53,057 nt of DNA from Loigolactobacillus backii (GCF_003946275.1 NZ_RHNQ01000007.1:1-53057); one strand, 5' to 3'. Shown: positions 23,221 to 32,020, counted from the stretch's first letter. Notes: generated by a model not told the origin, from the sequence alone. Translations and numbers: made by a program.

Positions 23221-23879
23221 TTCCATTCCGGTGCGCGAGGACGTAACGCGTGGCGGGTTGGCGAGCTAACTTTTACCAAATAAAGGCAAAGCGGGGGTAA
23301 AAGTTAGCTCGCCAAGCCCGCATGATTCTACTTCACAATAGTGGGTGAATTTCGAAACGAAAATCTTAGATATTGCGGACGATGACCATTCAACTAAGGC
23401 ATAAAACACCAAGTTGAAACATGGCTCCAAATGGCCCAAATCGCCATTAAGAATCACCGACACAGCCGGTCCTCGCGCCCCAAAATGAAATCTGGCCGCA
23501 GTGGCACATTTAAAAATTATTTGTTTCTCTGGCAGTTATATCAACCCGTTATTGTGTTGCAAGTCAGTGAAAACTGCCCTTGTCAATGTTATGGCTAATT
23601 AAGACCACCGATAAGTTGCACAGCATTAAGGCTGTGGTTCCCACTCAATGGTACTAACTAAACAATTAAATTGGTCAATAATCATGGCTCAACCACTGCC
23701 AAGGTGAAATGGAGGCGCTGGCGTATCAGCTGTGTCGAAGGTACTTGATGACCGAATTGTGGTCATTTAGTACCTTGCGTGATTGACAAGATCCATTTTC
23801 TTTTCCGTTGGGGTTTAATCGGAAAGAAAATTAGCTTGTCAACGCGCCACGCGTTCCATACGCCAGCGCCGGAATGGAA
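23221..23879. repeat. Giant composite nested palindrome (P-related)
   Basis: The outermost arms TTCCATTCCGG (23221-23231) and CCGGAATGGAA (23869-23879) pair perfectly. Sub-structure 1 has arms GCGCGAGGAC (23233-23242) and GTCCTCGCGC (23469-23478) around a roughly 25-bp stem (23253-23277 with 23296-23321, one bulge). Sub-structure 2 has arms 23714-23726 and 23858-23870, a perfect 13 bp. It encloses a 16-bp hairpin (23738-23753 with 23761-23776, two mismatches) and a two-part hairpin (23783-23790 with 23835-23842). About 23383-23425 carries the CATTCAACTA...CAAGTTGAAACATGG cassette shared with P elements at 46.1 and 47.5 kb. No credible gene is present in 23138-24103. Confidence 0.75.
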
Positions 23880-23985
23880 CCTAACTAAATCTGAGCAAGT
23901 GCAATTCAGTGGCCAAGCAGCATAAACATTATTTTTAATAGCAATATAATTCAATTTAAATATGAACGCTACACGGCATTAGATC

Positions 23986-24043
23986 GTGTTCGGAAAATAC
24001 CTTTACCAGTATTTTCCTGATTAATTTGGCGCAACCGTATTTG
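23986..24043. repeat. S module
   Basis: It reads CGTGTTCGGAAAATACC...GTATTTTCC and then ...TTTGGCGCAACCGTATTTGAAAAAG. It is nearly the same as copies at 37.27 and 45.64 kb. Confidence 0.6.
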
Positions 24044-24075
24044 AAAAAGAGGCCAGGATAAAAGTCCTGGTCTCT
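24044..24075 (-). terminator. Terminator of the DhaM-like gene
   Basis: The minus-strand stem AGAGACCAGGA with TCCTGGCCTCT is followed by TTTTC. The hairpin resembles the terminal hairpin of T elements. Confidence 0.75.
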
Positions 24076-24103
24076 TTCTATTTCTAATCATCATTCTCAT
24101 AAA

Positions 24104-24475
24104 TTAAGCCTTAACTTGTAACGCAAGTAGCTGCTTGTCCAAACCAGCGCGGTCAACACCCGCTTGTAGGCTAACCGCGGCGGTATGTGCGCCTTCAACT
24201 AATGCGACATCATATAAATGAATTGGTTTGGCGCTAAAAGCACTGGCCAATTCTACATTACGTCGGGCGCTCCCAAAATCATAAAAGGCCAATAACTCCG
24301 TTGCTTCATTCGTGTTTACCGCTAATTGAACTTGACTCATGCTAGTCCCAATTTGACCCATGCTATTACCACCGGCAAACGTCACCGGCACATTTTTGGC
24401 AATATGCCGCAACAACCGCGCTAATCCCTCGGCCATCTCTGGTGTATGGGTGACAATAATAATCCCTAAACTCAT
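24104..24475 (-). CDS. dhaM: PTS EIIA-mannose-fold protein, DhaM-like
   Basis: Resembles the phosphotransferase subunit that passes phosphate from HPr to the DhaL-bound ADP of PTS-dependent dihydroxyacetone kinase. The phospho-accepting histidine is expected at His10 in IIIVTH. The conserved GEIGTS-like loop reads GQIGTS and the YDxGSARxNxELA signature reads YDFGSARRNVELA, which points to DhaM rather than a mannose EIIA. 123 aa. ATG has GAGGT upstream. No dhaK or dhaL is present in the window, so it is an orphan here. It could serve a kinase encoded elsewhere. Confidence 0.82.
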   Translation of the reverse strand: MSLGIIIVTHTPEMAEGLARLLRHIAKNVPVTFAGGNSMGQIGTSMSQVQLAVNTNEATELLAFYDFGSARRNVELASAFSAKPIHLYDVALVEGAHTAAVSLQAGVDRAGLDKQLLALQVKA

Positions 24476-24782
24476 TTTTCTTACCTCGTCTTCAAATTGA
24501 CTTCAATAGTCTAAGTATTACTGAGTCACCCTAAAAATTCAACTATTTTTCCGATAAATCTGAAATTATGGTAAAACCGCTTTAGAAGTGATTCAAACTA
24601 ATATTAGTCTATGCTACTTCAGATCTTTTTAGAATTAATTTAGTATGTGTTTAAAAAACGGCCTAACGGGAAAATATGATTAAAATAATTTTCAATCTTA
24701 TTCGTGCTTAAAAATTGTTTTTACGGCCATTTTGATCTGACCACATTCCCACGGCCAGTTAGTAACCACGCCTAATTTAGGC
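24476..24782. other. Gene-free stretch between dhaM and the SteT-like gene
   Basis: AT-rich sequence with no reading frame, repeat copy or strong hairpin that I can support. It must hold the dhaM promoter, but no clear hexamer pair stands out. Confidence 0.5.
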
Positions 24783-24811
24783 TTGGCCAGTTAATTAAAA
24801 TATGGTATGAT
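24783..24811 (+). promoter_or_regulatory. Promoter of the SteT-like permease
   Basis: TTGGCC (24783-24788) is followed after 17 nt by TATGAT (24806-24811), 40 bp before the start codon. Confidence 0.65.
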
Positions 24812-24851
24812 TGTCTCATTAAATTTTAATTAAAGGGAGCTGGGGTTTTAA

Positions 24852-26192
24852 ATGCAACAGAAGGAGAATGTTCAACTCAATCGTTCACTTGGCCTTTGGT
24901 CGGCACTAGCGCTTGTTATTGGGACAGTTATTGGTTCAGGTATCTTTTTTAAACAAGCGAGTGTTCTATCATTGGCCGGATCCACAACCACAGCACTCTG
25001 GGCCTGGTTTCTCGGTGGCGTCATTACGCTAACGGCTGGGCTAACGATTGCTGAAATTGGCGCCCAAATGCCACATACAGGTGGCCTATACGTTTACATG
25101 GAAAAAATGTACGGCAAATTATGGGGTTTTCTTTCTGGCTGGATGCAAATTATCGTTTATGGTCCAGCTATGATTGCCTCATTAGCTGCTTACCTAGCAA
25201 TTTTATTGACTGATTTCTTCCACCTTAGCAGTAATTTACGCATTCCGTTGGCGTTGCTGGCAATCCTATTTATCGGCCTAATTAACTTTCTATCCAATCG
25301 TTTTGGAGCAACGATTCAGATCTTAACAACATTAGGTAAATTACTTCCAGTTGCTGCCATTATTATTTTTGGTCTTTTATTCGGTGATCATGCTGCACTT
25401 AATCAAACAGTCACAACGGCCAGCAGTAGTTCCAACGGTAGCTTTGGTGTTGCCATCTTAGCAACACTCTTTGCTTATGATGGGTGGATCTTAATTGCTA
25501 ATATGGGTGGTGAAATTAAGAATCCGAAAAAAATGTTACCCCGGGCCATTTCTTTTGGAATCATCCTAGTCCTTGTCTGTTACATGTTAGTAACTCTGGG
25601 GGTTTTTCGGACAATGCCCGCGCAACGTATCGTCAACCTTGGTCAAAATGCAACGCCTGCCTTTGCAGTAACAGCGTTTGGTGATATTGGCGGTAAACTA
25701 CTCAATATTGGGGTTATTATTTCAATCTTAGGTTGTATGAACGGAAAAGTCATGACCTTTCCACGGATTATGTACGCCATGGCAAAAAATCACGAAATTC
25801 CCTTTTCTAAAACCTTAAGCTACTTACACCCAAAGACCCGGGCACCATTATTTTCAACAACAGCAATTATGTTAATTGCCGGAATTATGGTTATCTTTTT
25901 CAACCCTGATCGGCTATCCGAAATTTGTATTTTTACCGTTTACGTCTTTTACGTAATGGCCTTCGTGGGTCTCTTTCTATTACGCCGACGTAACCCTAAT
26001 CAAAAACGGGCATTTAACGTGCCACTTTATCCATTAACTCCTATCGTCGCCATTGCTGGTGCCCTATTTGTTATTATTAGTGAAATCCAATCGGATATTG
26101 TTGGTGTTGGCGTTTCGTTCATCTTCGTTGTCATTGGCATTCCGATCTATTACTACGAAAAGGCGCAAGAACGCAAAGAACTGAAAAAATAA
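24852..26192 (+). CDS. Amino acid permease, LAT family (SteT-like serine/threonine exchanger)
   Basis: A 446-aa transporter with 12 predicted TM helices. The N-terminus LGLWSALALVIGTVIGSGIF contains the APC G(S/T)xIGSGIF helix-1 substrate site. The GGVITLTAGLTIAEIGAQMP segment and TGGLYVYMEKMYG closely match the Bacillus SteT-type bacterial LAT proteins, known as Ser/Thr exchangers. The exact substrate is inferred. A GGGAG element lies upstream, with a somewhat long spacer. A dedicated promoter precedes it. Confidence 0.88.
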   Translation: MQQKENVQLNRSLGLWSALALVIGTVIGSGIFFKQASVLSLAGSTTTALWAWFLGGVITLTAGLTIAEIGAQMPHTGGLYVYMEKMYGKLWGFLSGWMQIIVYGPAMIASLAAYLAILLTDFFHLSSNLRIPLALLAILFIGLINFLSNRFGATIQILTTLGKLLPVAAIIIFGLLFGDHAALNQTVTTASSSSNGSFGVAILATLFAYDGWILIANMGGEIKNPKKMLPRAISFGIILVLVCYMLVTLGVFRTMPAQRIVNLGQNATPAFAVTAFGDIGGKLLNIGVIISILGCMNGKVMTFPRIMYAMAKNHEIPFSKTLSYLHPKTRAPLFSTTAIMLIAGIMVIFFNPDRLSEICIFTVYVFYVMAFVGLFLLRRRNPNQKRAFNVPLYPLTPIVAIAGALFVIISEIQSDIVGVGVSFIFVVIGIPIYYYEKAQERKELKK

Positions 26193-26199
26193 ACTAGAG

Positions 26200-26420
26200 C
26201 GTGTTTGAAAAAGCGACCAGATTCTGCTTCGCAATTAAGGATTATTAACATAGACCACTAATAATCCTGAGGCTCCATCCGTTATCCAATTCATTCAACT
26301 ACTACTTCGCAATTACGGTTAGTTATTTGCAAAAATCGCAAATAACTTATGATGCTTCGAATGTTGTCTATTCTTGTGGCAAAAACATGGCATCCGCAGA
26401 AATCTGTTTTTCCAAACACG
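26200..26420. repeat. P element between the SteT-like gene and the IS110 element
   Basis: Outer arms CGTGTTTGAAAAAGC and GTTTTTCCAAACACG. The inner cassettes include an AGGATTATTAACATAGACCACTAATAATCCTGA hairpin, a GTTATTTGCAAAAATCGCAAATAAC hairpin, and the CTCCATCCGTTATCC and CATTCAACTA sequences shared with other copies. Confidence 0.7.
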
Positions 26421-26470
26421 ACCAAGTTCCAAAACACTCGTTAAATTTACCAGACAAACAATCTAAGATT

Positions 26471-26518
26471 AGTTCTGATGTTAATCGATGAAAATCGATT
26501 AATATCAGAACTTTTTTT
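26471..26518 (+). terminator. Strong rho-independent terminator
   Basis: AGTTCTGATGTTAATCGAT pairs with ATCGATTAATATCAGAACT around a GAAA loop, followed by TTTTTTT. It ends transcription from the SteT-like gene side and may also shield the IS110 element. Confidence 0.85.
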
Positions 26519-27960
26519 GGTTACACTGAGAGTGAAGCTAAGGTCGAACATACTCCCTGGGACTTCGAGTCCGTAATTTAAAAAGACCTCCATCACTTTC
26601 AACGCACAAATATGATTTAAGCTTGAGGACCCTCGAGGCCGTGTTTAGGAAATGATATAACACGTTGAACGTGATAGAAATAGCTTCATCATTTTTGGAA
26701 GGAAGCGATATTTTGTCTGATGTTATCGCGTTGGATGTTTCAAAGAATCATAGCTACATTGTTTGGTATCAAGGCAGACGCTGTTTACGTGAATTCGATT
26801 GTTCACATAATCAAGTTGGCTTCCAACAGCTTAAAAAGGTTGCGGCTTCGGCTGATAATCCTGTGTTTTATTTTGAGGCCACTGGTGTTTATTCGCGGCC
26901 GGTGGCTCGTTTTTGCCAAGATAATCATTTCCCCTATGTTCAACTAAATCCACTAGAGGTCCACCTACGATCTGAAAATCTGCGCCGAGTTAAAACGGAT
27001 CAACTAGACGCCCATAAAATTGCCCAGACAGTGATGGATAATAACTTTCGCCTGACTGGTACGTGGTCAAAAAACTATCGCCAATTACGCGAACTAGCGA
27101 GGTTTTATGGCCAAATTATTGCTGAAATTAAATTGAAACAGGTGAGACTTTATACAGCGTTGGATCAGACCTTTCCTGAGGAGGAACAGCTATTTAAAAA
27201 CCGGGTTTCAAAGCTGGCCCTAAATGTTATTTCTTTGTTCCCGCACCCTGATTTTCTTCAAGGCCTATCGCAAACGCGTCTAAAGAATAAATTGATGGCC
27301 CAAACCGCTAAAAAATTATCGAAAACCAAAGGCTTGAAGTATGCCAAAAAATTACTTGAATTCGCTCAACATAGTTATCCAGCCACTGATGCAGATAGTA
27401 TTCAAGTTCAAGAAGTTCAGTACTATTGTTGCCAACTAATTGATTTGACCAAGAAAAAAAATTTTTGATTACTCAGATGGAAGCCTTAGCACAACCAATT
27501 CCAGCCTACAAAATTTACATTTCAATGCCGGGAATTGGTCCGCTATCGGCAGCACAGCTACTCGGCGAGTTAGGTGATATTACTAGATTCGATAATGCTA
27601 ATCAGCTGAACGCCTACATTGGTATTGATTTAAATCGTTATCAATCCGGACGATATCAGCGTCAAGATCACATTAATAAGCGTGGTAATCCTCACGGTAG
27701 AGCGTTGGTCTACCTGATTGTGCGTAATATGATTCGATTACAGGCGACAGCACCTAACCACATTGTCGATTACTACTACAAATTAAAAAAGCGACCCCTC
27801 CCGAAACGAGATAAGGTCGCAACTGTTGCCTGTATGAACAGGACATTAAAGTGTCTCTATGCCATGGTAATGGCGGACACTAAGTACGTCTATGCGTACA
27901 CGGACTCGAAGTCCCAATAAAAATCCGGAGTTAAGTCACTCCATAACTGCATGATAGTTC
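26519..27960 (+). mobile_element. IS110-family insertion sequence (ends not fixed)
   Basis: The element carries a split IS110-type transposase (DEDD domain plus Transposase_20 domain). A 17-bp perfect inverted repeat is present: TGGGACTTCGAGTCCGT at 26558-26574 and its complement at 27900-27916, the latter overlapping the end of the coding region. Subterminal inverted repeats are a known trait of the IS1111 subgroup, whereas classic IS110 elements lack them. Each copy is itself a small GGACT-loop-AGTCC hairpin. Non-coding flanks 26575-26664 and 27921-27990 could encode the guide (bridge/seeker) RNA. Exact ends need comparison with an empty site. Confidence 0.7.
26665..27920 (+). pseudogene. 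IS110 transposase, interrupted by a -1 frameshift
   Basis: Part 1 (to the stop at 27466-27468, at most 267 aa) has the RuvC-like DEDD domain: IALDVSK, the YFEATGVYSRPVARF region and KTDQLDAHKIAQ. Part 2 (from about 27465 to 27920) has the Transposase_20 domain: SMPGIGPLSAAQLLGELGDI, the conserved serine in YQSGRYQ, and KRGNPHGRALVYL. Joined they give about 415 aa, the usual IS110 length, with no residues obviously missing. The break is at an A8 run (27454-27461) in AAG AAA AAA AAT TTT TGA. A -1 slip on A-AAA-AAT would fuse the parts. It is either a dead copy, a slippage site or a sequencing error. The start codon is uncertain; a TTG near 26713 (LSDVIALDVSK) is an alternative. Confidence 0.8.
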
Positions 27961-28110
27961 ATTCTTCAATATTTTTAAAGCATAATATTGAGGCTTATTT
28001 AGTCTATTCAAATTTTTACGTTGTTCGTTGATTCCTAACACGGTTAGAGTCAAACGACAATTCAAAATCAAAATCCTAGAATCTAGTGCTTGACTAAGCG
28101 TAGGAATAGG

Positions 28111-28280
28111 GAGTGTGACAAAAGTCGGTTTTGGGTTTACTGCGTAACGTAAGCTAATCCAATAACCGTACTATGGTTATTGAATTAGCTGTAGTTAGGC
28201 ACGTAAATTCAGACTTTTGGCGCACGTTCTAGAGCAATGTTCGGAAACAGTAAGAGGCTAGGACTTTTTGTCCCAGCCTC
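28111..28280 (+). repeat. T element (copy C)
   Basis: The most complete copy. It starts GAGTGTGACAAAAGTCGG and then TTTTGGGTTTAC. An inner stem CCAATAACC...GGTTATTGAATTAGC follows, then CAGACTTTTGGCGCACGTTCTAG, and it ends with the GAGGCTAGGACTTTTTGTCCCAGCCTC hairpin. TGGGTTTAC near the left can pair with GTAAATTCA-type sequence on the right, giving a long hairpin. It lies downstream of the ABC transporter operon. Confidence 0.75.
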
Positions 28281-28285
28281 AGACA

Positions 28286-28330
28286 AAAATAACGGTTAAG
28301 CCTAAATTGGCCTAACCGTTATTTATTTTC
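28286..28330 (-). terminator. Terminator of the glutamine ABC transporter operon
   Basis: The minus-strand stem AATAACGGTTAGGCC with GGCTTAACCGTTATT is followed by TTTG. An A/T-rich flank on the other side would also allow bidirectional use. Confidence 0.8.
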
Positions 28331-28363
28331 CTAAATTCAATTGCCACTTAAATCAAATCTAAT

Positions 28364-29020
28364 TTAAGCACTCAATCGTTTCTCTAGTACCCGTGACAAC
28401 AAGGACAACGCGTAACAAACGATAAAGTACAAAACAGCCAAAGCCAAGAACATCGGCAAGACATAATTAGAGTTTTGTCCGTAGATAATCTGGGCGTGGT
28501 ACATCAACTCTGGTAACATAATGATCGTTGCCAGTGATGTATCCTTGATTAACGAAACAAACTGACTAACTAACGGTGGAATCATCTTTCTAATTGCTTG
28601 TGGTAAGATAATATGCCACATTGCTTGAACATAGGTCATTCCGTTACTCCGAGCGGCCTCCATCTGTCCTGCATCAACGGCAACAATCCCACTGCGGATG
28701 ATCTCGGCGACCATTGCCGACTCAAACACCGTCATTGCTAAAATTGCAGCCGGAATAACTTCTGGCTTAAAGCCTAAATTTGGCAATCCAAAATAAGTGA
28801 AAAATAAGATCAATAGTAATGGCAAATTACGAATAATATCAATCACAAACCCAATAATTGCCGAGACGTATTTGATTTTAACATAGCGTAAAATACCAAG
28901 TAACCCGCCAATAATGAAACTAAAAATAATTGAAAGTACTGAAACTTCTACTGTGACCCAGAGTCCCTCAAGAAGGTAGCGGATATTGAGCCATGAATAA
29001 GCTTGGATAAAGTTATGCAT
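28364..29020 (-). CDS. Amino acid ABC transporter permease (second)
   Basis: A HisM/GlnP-type membrane subunit of 218 aa with about 5 TM helices. The EAA loop reads EAARSNGMTYVQAMWHIILPQAIRKMIPP. It forms a heterodimer with the neighbouring permease in a polar amino acid importer. ATG is preceded by AAGGAGG. Last gene of the four-gene ATPase-SBP-permease-permease operon, 18 nt after its partner. Confidence 0.93.
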   Translation of the reverse strand: MHNFIQAYSWLNIRYLLEGLWVTVEVSVLSIIFSFIIGGLLGILRYVKIKYVSAIIGFVIDIIRNLPLLLILFFTYFGLPNLGFKPEVIPAAILAMTVFESAMVAEIIRSGIVAVDAGQMEAARSNGMTYVQAMWHIILPQAIRKMIPPLVSQFVSLIKDTSLATIIMLPELMYHAQIIYGQNSNYVLPMFLALAVLYFIVCYALSLLSRVLEKRLSA

Positions 29021-29038
29021 TTACAATTCCTCCTTCAA

Positions 29039-29677
29039 CTAGGCCAACCGTTTTTCAAGATAACGCATGAAGTAACTTAACGGTAAAGTCAAAATTAAGT
29101 ACATTAAACCAACCGCCAAGTATGTGTCCGACGTATTAAACGTCGTTGCTGCCACAACATTGCCTTGGTACATCAAATCAAAACCAGCAACAAAGGCTAA
29201 TACAGACGAATTCTTCACTAAATTAATGAACTGATTGCCCAGCGGTGGAATCGTGATCTTAATTGCCTGCGGAAAAATAATCTGAACCATTGCCTGAGTG
29301 TAAGTAAGACCAGTTGAACGGGCAGCTTCCATCTGTCCAGTATCAACGGCCTCAATTCCAGCCCGAACGGTTTCCGCAATAAATGCCGATGTGTAAATTG
29401 TTAAACCAATTGTACCGGCAGTAAATCCGTTTACTTTAGCAATAAACATGGGAATAACCACGTAAAAGAACATCGTAACAACCAACAATGGAATATTCCG
29501 AAAAACCTCAACGTAAACCCGGCCAATAAATTTAACCCATCGATGCGAACTGATTTCCATAAAGGCAAAGAGTGTCCCTAAAATCAAACTACCCACCAAA
29601 GCTAATAAACTTGAACCTAGGGTAGATAGTAAGCCTGACCATAATTCCGGCCAATAACGAACCAAAATATTAATCAT
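29039..29677 (-). CDS. Amino acid ABC transporter permease (first)
   Basis: A HisM/GlnP-type permease of 212 aa. The EAA loop reads EAARSTGLTYTQAMVQIIFPQAIKITIPPLGNQF. It is paralogous to the adjacent permease. It begins 2 nt after the end of the binding-protein gene and has a GGGGG-type ribosome site. Likely partner in glutamine/glutamate uptake. Confidence 0.93.
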   Translation of the reverse strand: MINILVRYWPELWSGLLSTLGSSLLALVGSLILGTLFAFMEISSHRWVKFIGRVYVEVFRNIPLLVVTMFFYVVIPMFIAKVNGFTAGTIGLTIYTSAFIAETVRAGIEAVDTGQMEAARSTGLTYTQAMVQIIFPQAIKITIPPLGNQFINLVKNSSVLAFVAGFDLMYQGNVVAATTFNTSDTYLAVGLMYLILTLPLSYFMRYLEKRLA

Positions 29678-29679
29678 AC

Positions 29680-30507
29680 CTAATTACCCCCTTCTTCAAA
29701 GCCTTGGACATTGCCGAACCATTTATTAACAATCTTCTGGTATTCACCAGTCTTTTTCATCTGCTTAACCGCAGCATTAACTTTGCGTAAAAATGGTTTT
29801 TGACCCTTGTTAACGGCAATGCCGTATGGTTCCTTGGTAAAAGCACCACCAGCAACAACGTAATTAGGGTCTTCCACGGACATCCCGTAAAGAATCCCAT
29901 TATCCGTTGTTAAGGCAACCCCTTGACCAGATTTCAACGCAGTAAAGGCCTGGGCGTAATCAGATAACTCCAAGATATTTGCTTTTGGTGCGTACTTTCT
30001 AACGTTTTGAACTGAATTTGAGCCTTGAACACCTAAAATTTGGGCGCCCTTATAGTTTAAATCACGGATGTTCTTAATTGAACTACCTTTTTTGACCAGA
30101 ATGGCTTGGCCAGCGTGAAAATATGGTTCTGAGAAATCGACGACCTTTGCACGATCTGGCGTAATCGTCATTGTCGCGATCAAAGCATCGACATTCCCAT
30201 TCTTTAATAACGGAATCCGGGTATTACTCGTTACCTGAACAAGCTTGGCCTTACCATCCTTACCCAGGATTTGTTTAGTAATCGCCCTGGCCATATCAAT
30301 ATCAAAACCTTGAACTTTACCATTTTTAATATTCATTAAACCAAATAAACGTGTATCTGCCTTAACGCCCCAAGTAATCGTTTTACTTTGACGATCATTT
30401 GTTAACACGTCTTGTTGCGACAAACTCTTTTTACCGCACCCACTTAAAATTAAAACCAAACTAAACAGGAAGGCAATCGGTAAAAGATAACGGACAAACT
30501 TTTTCAT
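29680..30507 (-). CDS. Amino acid ABC transporter substrate-binding lipoprotein
   Basis: A periplasmic-binding-protein-like family 3 receptor, 275 aa. The signal peptide has the lipobox LILSGC, so Cys24 is the expected lipidation site. TITWGVKADTRLFGLMNIKNG and QGFDIDMARAI are typical of GlnH/GltI proteins. ATMTITPDRAKVVDFSEPYF is the ligand-site signature. It captures an amino acid, most likely glutamine or glutamate, outside the membrane. AAGGAGG lies 9 nt before ATG. Confidence 0.94.
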   Translation of the reverse strand: MKKFVRYLLPIAFLFSLVLILSGCGKKSLSQQDVLTNDRQSKTITWGVKADTRLFGLMNIKNGKVQGFDIDMARAITKQILGKDGKAKLVQVTSNTRIPLLKNGNVDALIATMTITPDRAKVVDFSEPYFHAGQAILVKKGSSIKNIRDLNYKGAQILGVQGSNSVQNVRKYAPKANILELSDYAQAFTALKSGQGVALTTDNGILYGMSVEDPNYVVAGGAFTKEPYGIAVNKGQKPFLRKVNAAVKQMKKTGEYQKIVNKWFGNVQGFEEGGN

Positions 30508-30521
30508 TGTCCCTCGCCTCC

Positions 30522-31256
30522 TTAGTGGTTAATAATCTTACTTAAGAACTGCCGTGCCCGTTCTTCTTTTGGATGAGCAAAGAAGGATTTAGTATCATCA
30601 TCTTCCAAAACTTCACCATCAGCCATAAAGATCAGCCGGTTAGCAACTTCCTGCGCGAAGCCCATTTCGTGGGTAACGACAACCATGGTCATCCCTTCAT
30701 GGGCAACCTTTTTCATAACATCCAGCACATCACCGATCATTTCTGGATCAAGCGCGGAAGTTGGTTCATCAAATAATAGTGCCTGTGGCTTCATTGCTAA
30801 ACTACGCGCAATCGCAACTCGCTGCTCTTGCCCACCAGACAACATACTTGGTAATGACTCGGCCTTATCAGCCAGTCCAACCAAATCAAGCAGATCCATG
30901 GCCTCTTTTTTACTCTGCTCTTCATTTTCTTTTAAAACTAGCCGCGGTCCCAAAGTAACATTTTCTAGTACCGATTTATTAGCGTACAAATTAAAGTGCT
31001 GAAAAACCATTCCGACATCCCGCCGAATCTTGTTCATATTGGTCTTTTTATCTGCAATATCAAAATTATTAATCACTAATTTTCCTGAAGAAATTGTGTT
31101 TAATCCATTAATAGAGCGGAGCAACGTACTCTTGCCCGAACCTGATGGCCCGATAATCACGACAACCTCGCCTTTATCAATTGTAAGGTTGATGTTCTTT
31201 AAGGCGTGAAAATCGCCGAAGTACTTTTCAACGTTGTGAAATTCAATCATTGACAT
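30522..31256 (-). CDS. glnQ: Amino acid ABC transporter ATP-binding protein
   Basis: A cytoplasmic ATPase of the polar amino acid importer. Walker A GPSGSGKST is at about 36-44, the signature reads LSGGQEQRVAIARSLA (E where Q is usual), Walker B is LLFDEPTSALDPE, and the H-loop lies in VVVTHEMGFA. 244 aa starting at 31254-31256 (MSMIEFHNVEKYF), with GGAGGG 8 nt upstream. A longer frame to 31283 is not supported. First gene of the operon; immediately upstream lie an S module and a P element. Confidence 0.94.
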   Translation of the reverse strand: MSMIEFHNVEKYFGDFHALKNINLTIDKGEVVVIIGPSGSGKSTLLRSINGLNTISSGKLVINNFDIADKKTNMNKIRRDVGMVFQHFNLYANKSVLENVTLGPRLVLKENEEQSKKEAMDLLDLVGLADKAESLPSMLSGGQEQRVAIARSLAMKPQALLFDEPTSALDPEMIGDVLDVMKKVAHEGMTMVVVTHEMGFAQEVANRLIFMADGEVLEDDDTKSFFAHPKEERARQFLSKIINH

Positions 31257-31321
31257 AAAAATTTCCCTCCAAACTAAACTCACCGAGCACGGCTAGGTAA
31301 AGTGTATTCTTCCGTCATTAG

Positions 31322-31617
31322 GGAGTGTTCAGCAAATACTCTCACTAGTATTTACCTCACTAGTTTAGCGTAACTGTGTTTGAAAAACAGATTCCTGCGG
31401 TGTCCGCGCCGAACTTAGTCGCGGACAGTTACGGACTTTATAGCTGTGATCCTTAAACTTTGCCACAAGAATGGCCATCGTTCGTAGCATCAAGATTATT
31501 AGCGTTTTAGGCCGCGACCCAGGTTTCGGTTTATCCTAGTCCGATCGCCAGCGGCAGCGAAGCCAGTAATAATCATCAATTACAGAGTAGAATCTGAACA
31601 CTTTTCCAAACACTCCC
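31322..31617. repeat. S module plus P element upstream of glnQ
   Basis: The S part (31322-31373, diverged) has CAAATACTCTCACTAGTATTT. The P part (31374-31617) has outer arms GTGTTTGAAAAACAGATTC and GAATCTGAACACTTTTCCAAACAC. It contains a GTCCGCG...CGCGGAC hairpin and the CGGTTTATCCTAGTCCGATCG cassette shared with copies at 46.28, 47.36 and 49.22 kb. Positions 31618-31953 hold no gene. Confidence 0.7.
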
Positions 31618-31953
31618 TAGATTCTAAGAATCCTTTGAACCAGAAAGTGATCTCCTAGCAGTACTCAAATAACAAAGACCCAACCTTTTTAAATATAGTT
31701 AAAAGCCAAAGTTACATTTCAATTTTAATTTATTTTTAATCTCAGCGCAAATTAAATTGGCTTACTTTAGTGTAATAATTGTCATATTTGAGCAAAATGA
31801 GAAAAATCTTATTTTTCAAGAATTAAAGAAGCTGTGTTTTAGCATAATCAAGCGCTTAACTAATTGAATAGATATTTTTTATTAAAGTGCCACTAAACCA
31901 AATGGCCATTCATTTAACTCAGTGCTGGTTTTTTATTAAAATTAATAAAAGAA

Positions 31954-32018
31954 GGAGTGCACGAAAGTTGGTTTTGGGTTTAGTAGGCTAATCCAGACTT
32001 TTGGCCCACGTTCTAGAG
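31954..32018 (+). repeat. Short T element (copy D)
   Basis: It reads GGAGTGCACGAAAGTTGGTTTTGGGTTTAG and then CCAGACTTTTGGCCCACGTTCTAGAG. The inner hairpin of other copies is missing, so this looks like a deletion derivative. Confidence 0.65.
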
Positions 32019-32020
32019 TA

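Noticed and set aside
23266-23463. 65-codon minus-strand frame in the giant palindrome
   Set aside because: It crosses self-complementary arms and shows no coding character; the 63-codon frame at 23763-23954 was rejected for the same reason.
23138-24103. Possible GOLLD/ROOL/OLE-type large RNA
   Set aside because: The size is right, but I see no diagnostic motif, and one segment is shared with the local P repeats. A covariance search would decide; not claimed as a known RNA.
31740-31800. Possible GlnR site upstream of the glutamine transporter operon (TGTAATAATTGTCATA)
   Set aside because: The second half-site does not fit TNACA, and it is about 500 bp from glnQ.
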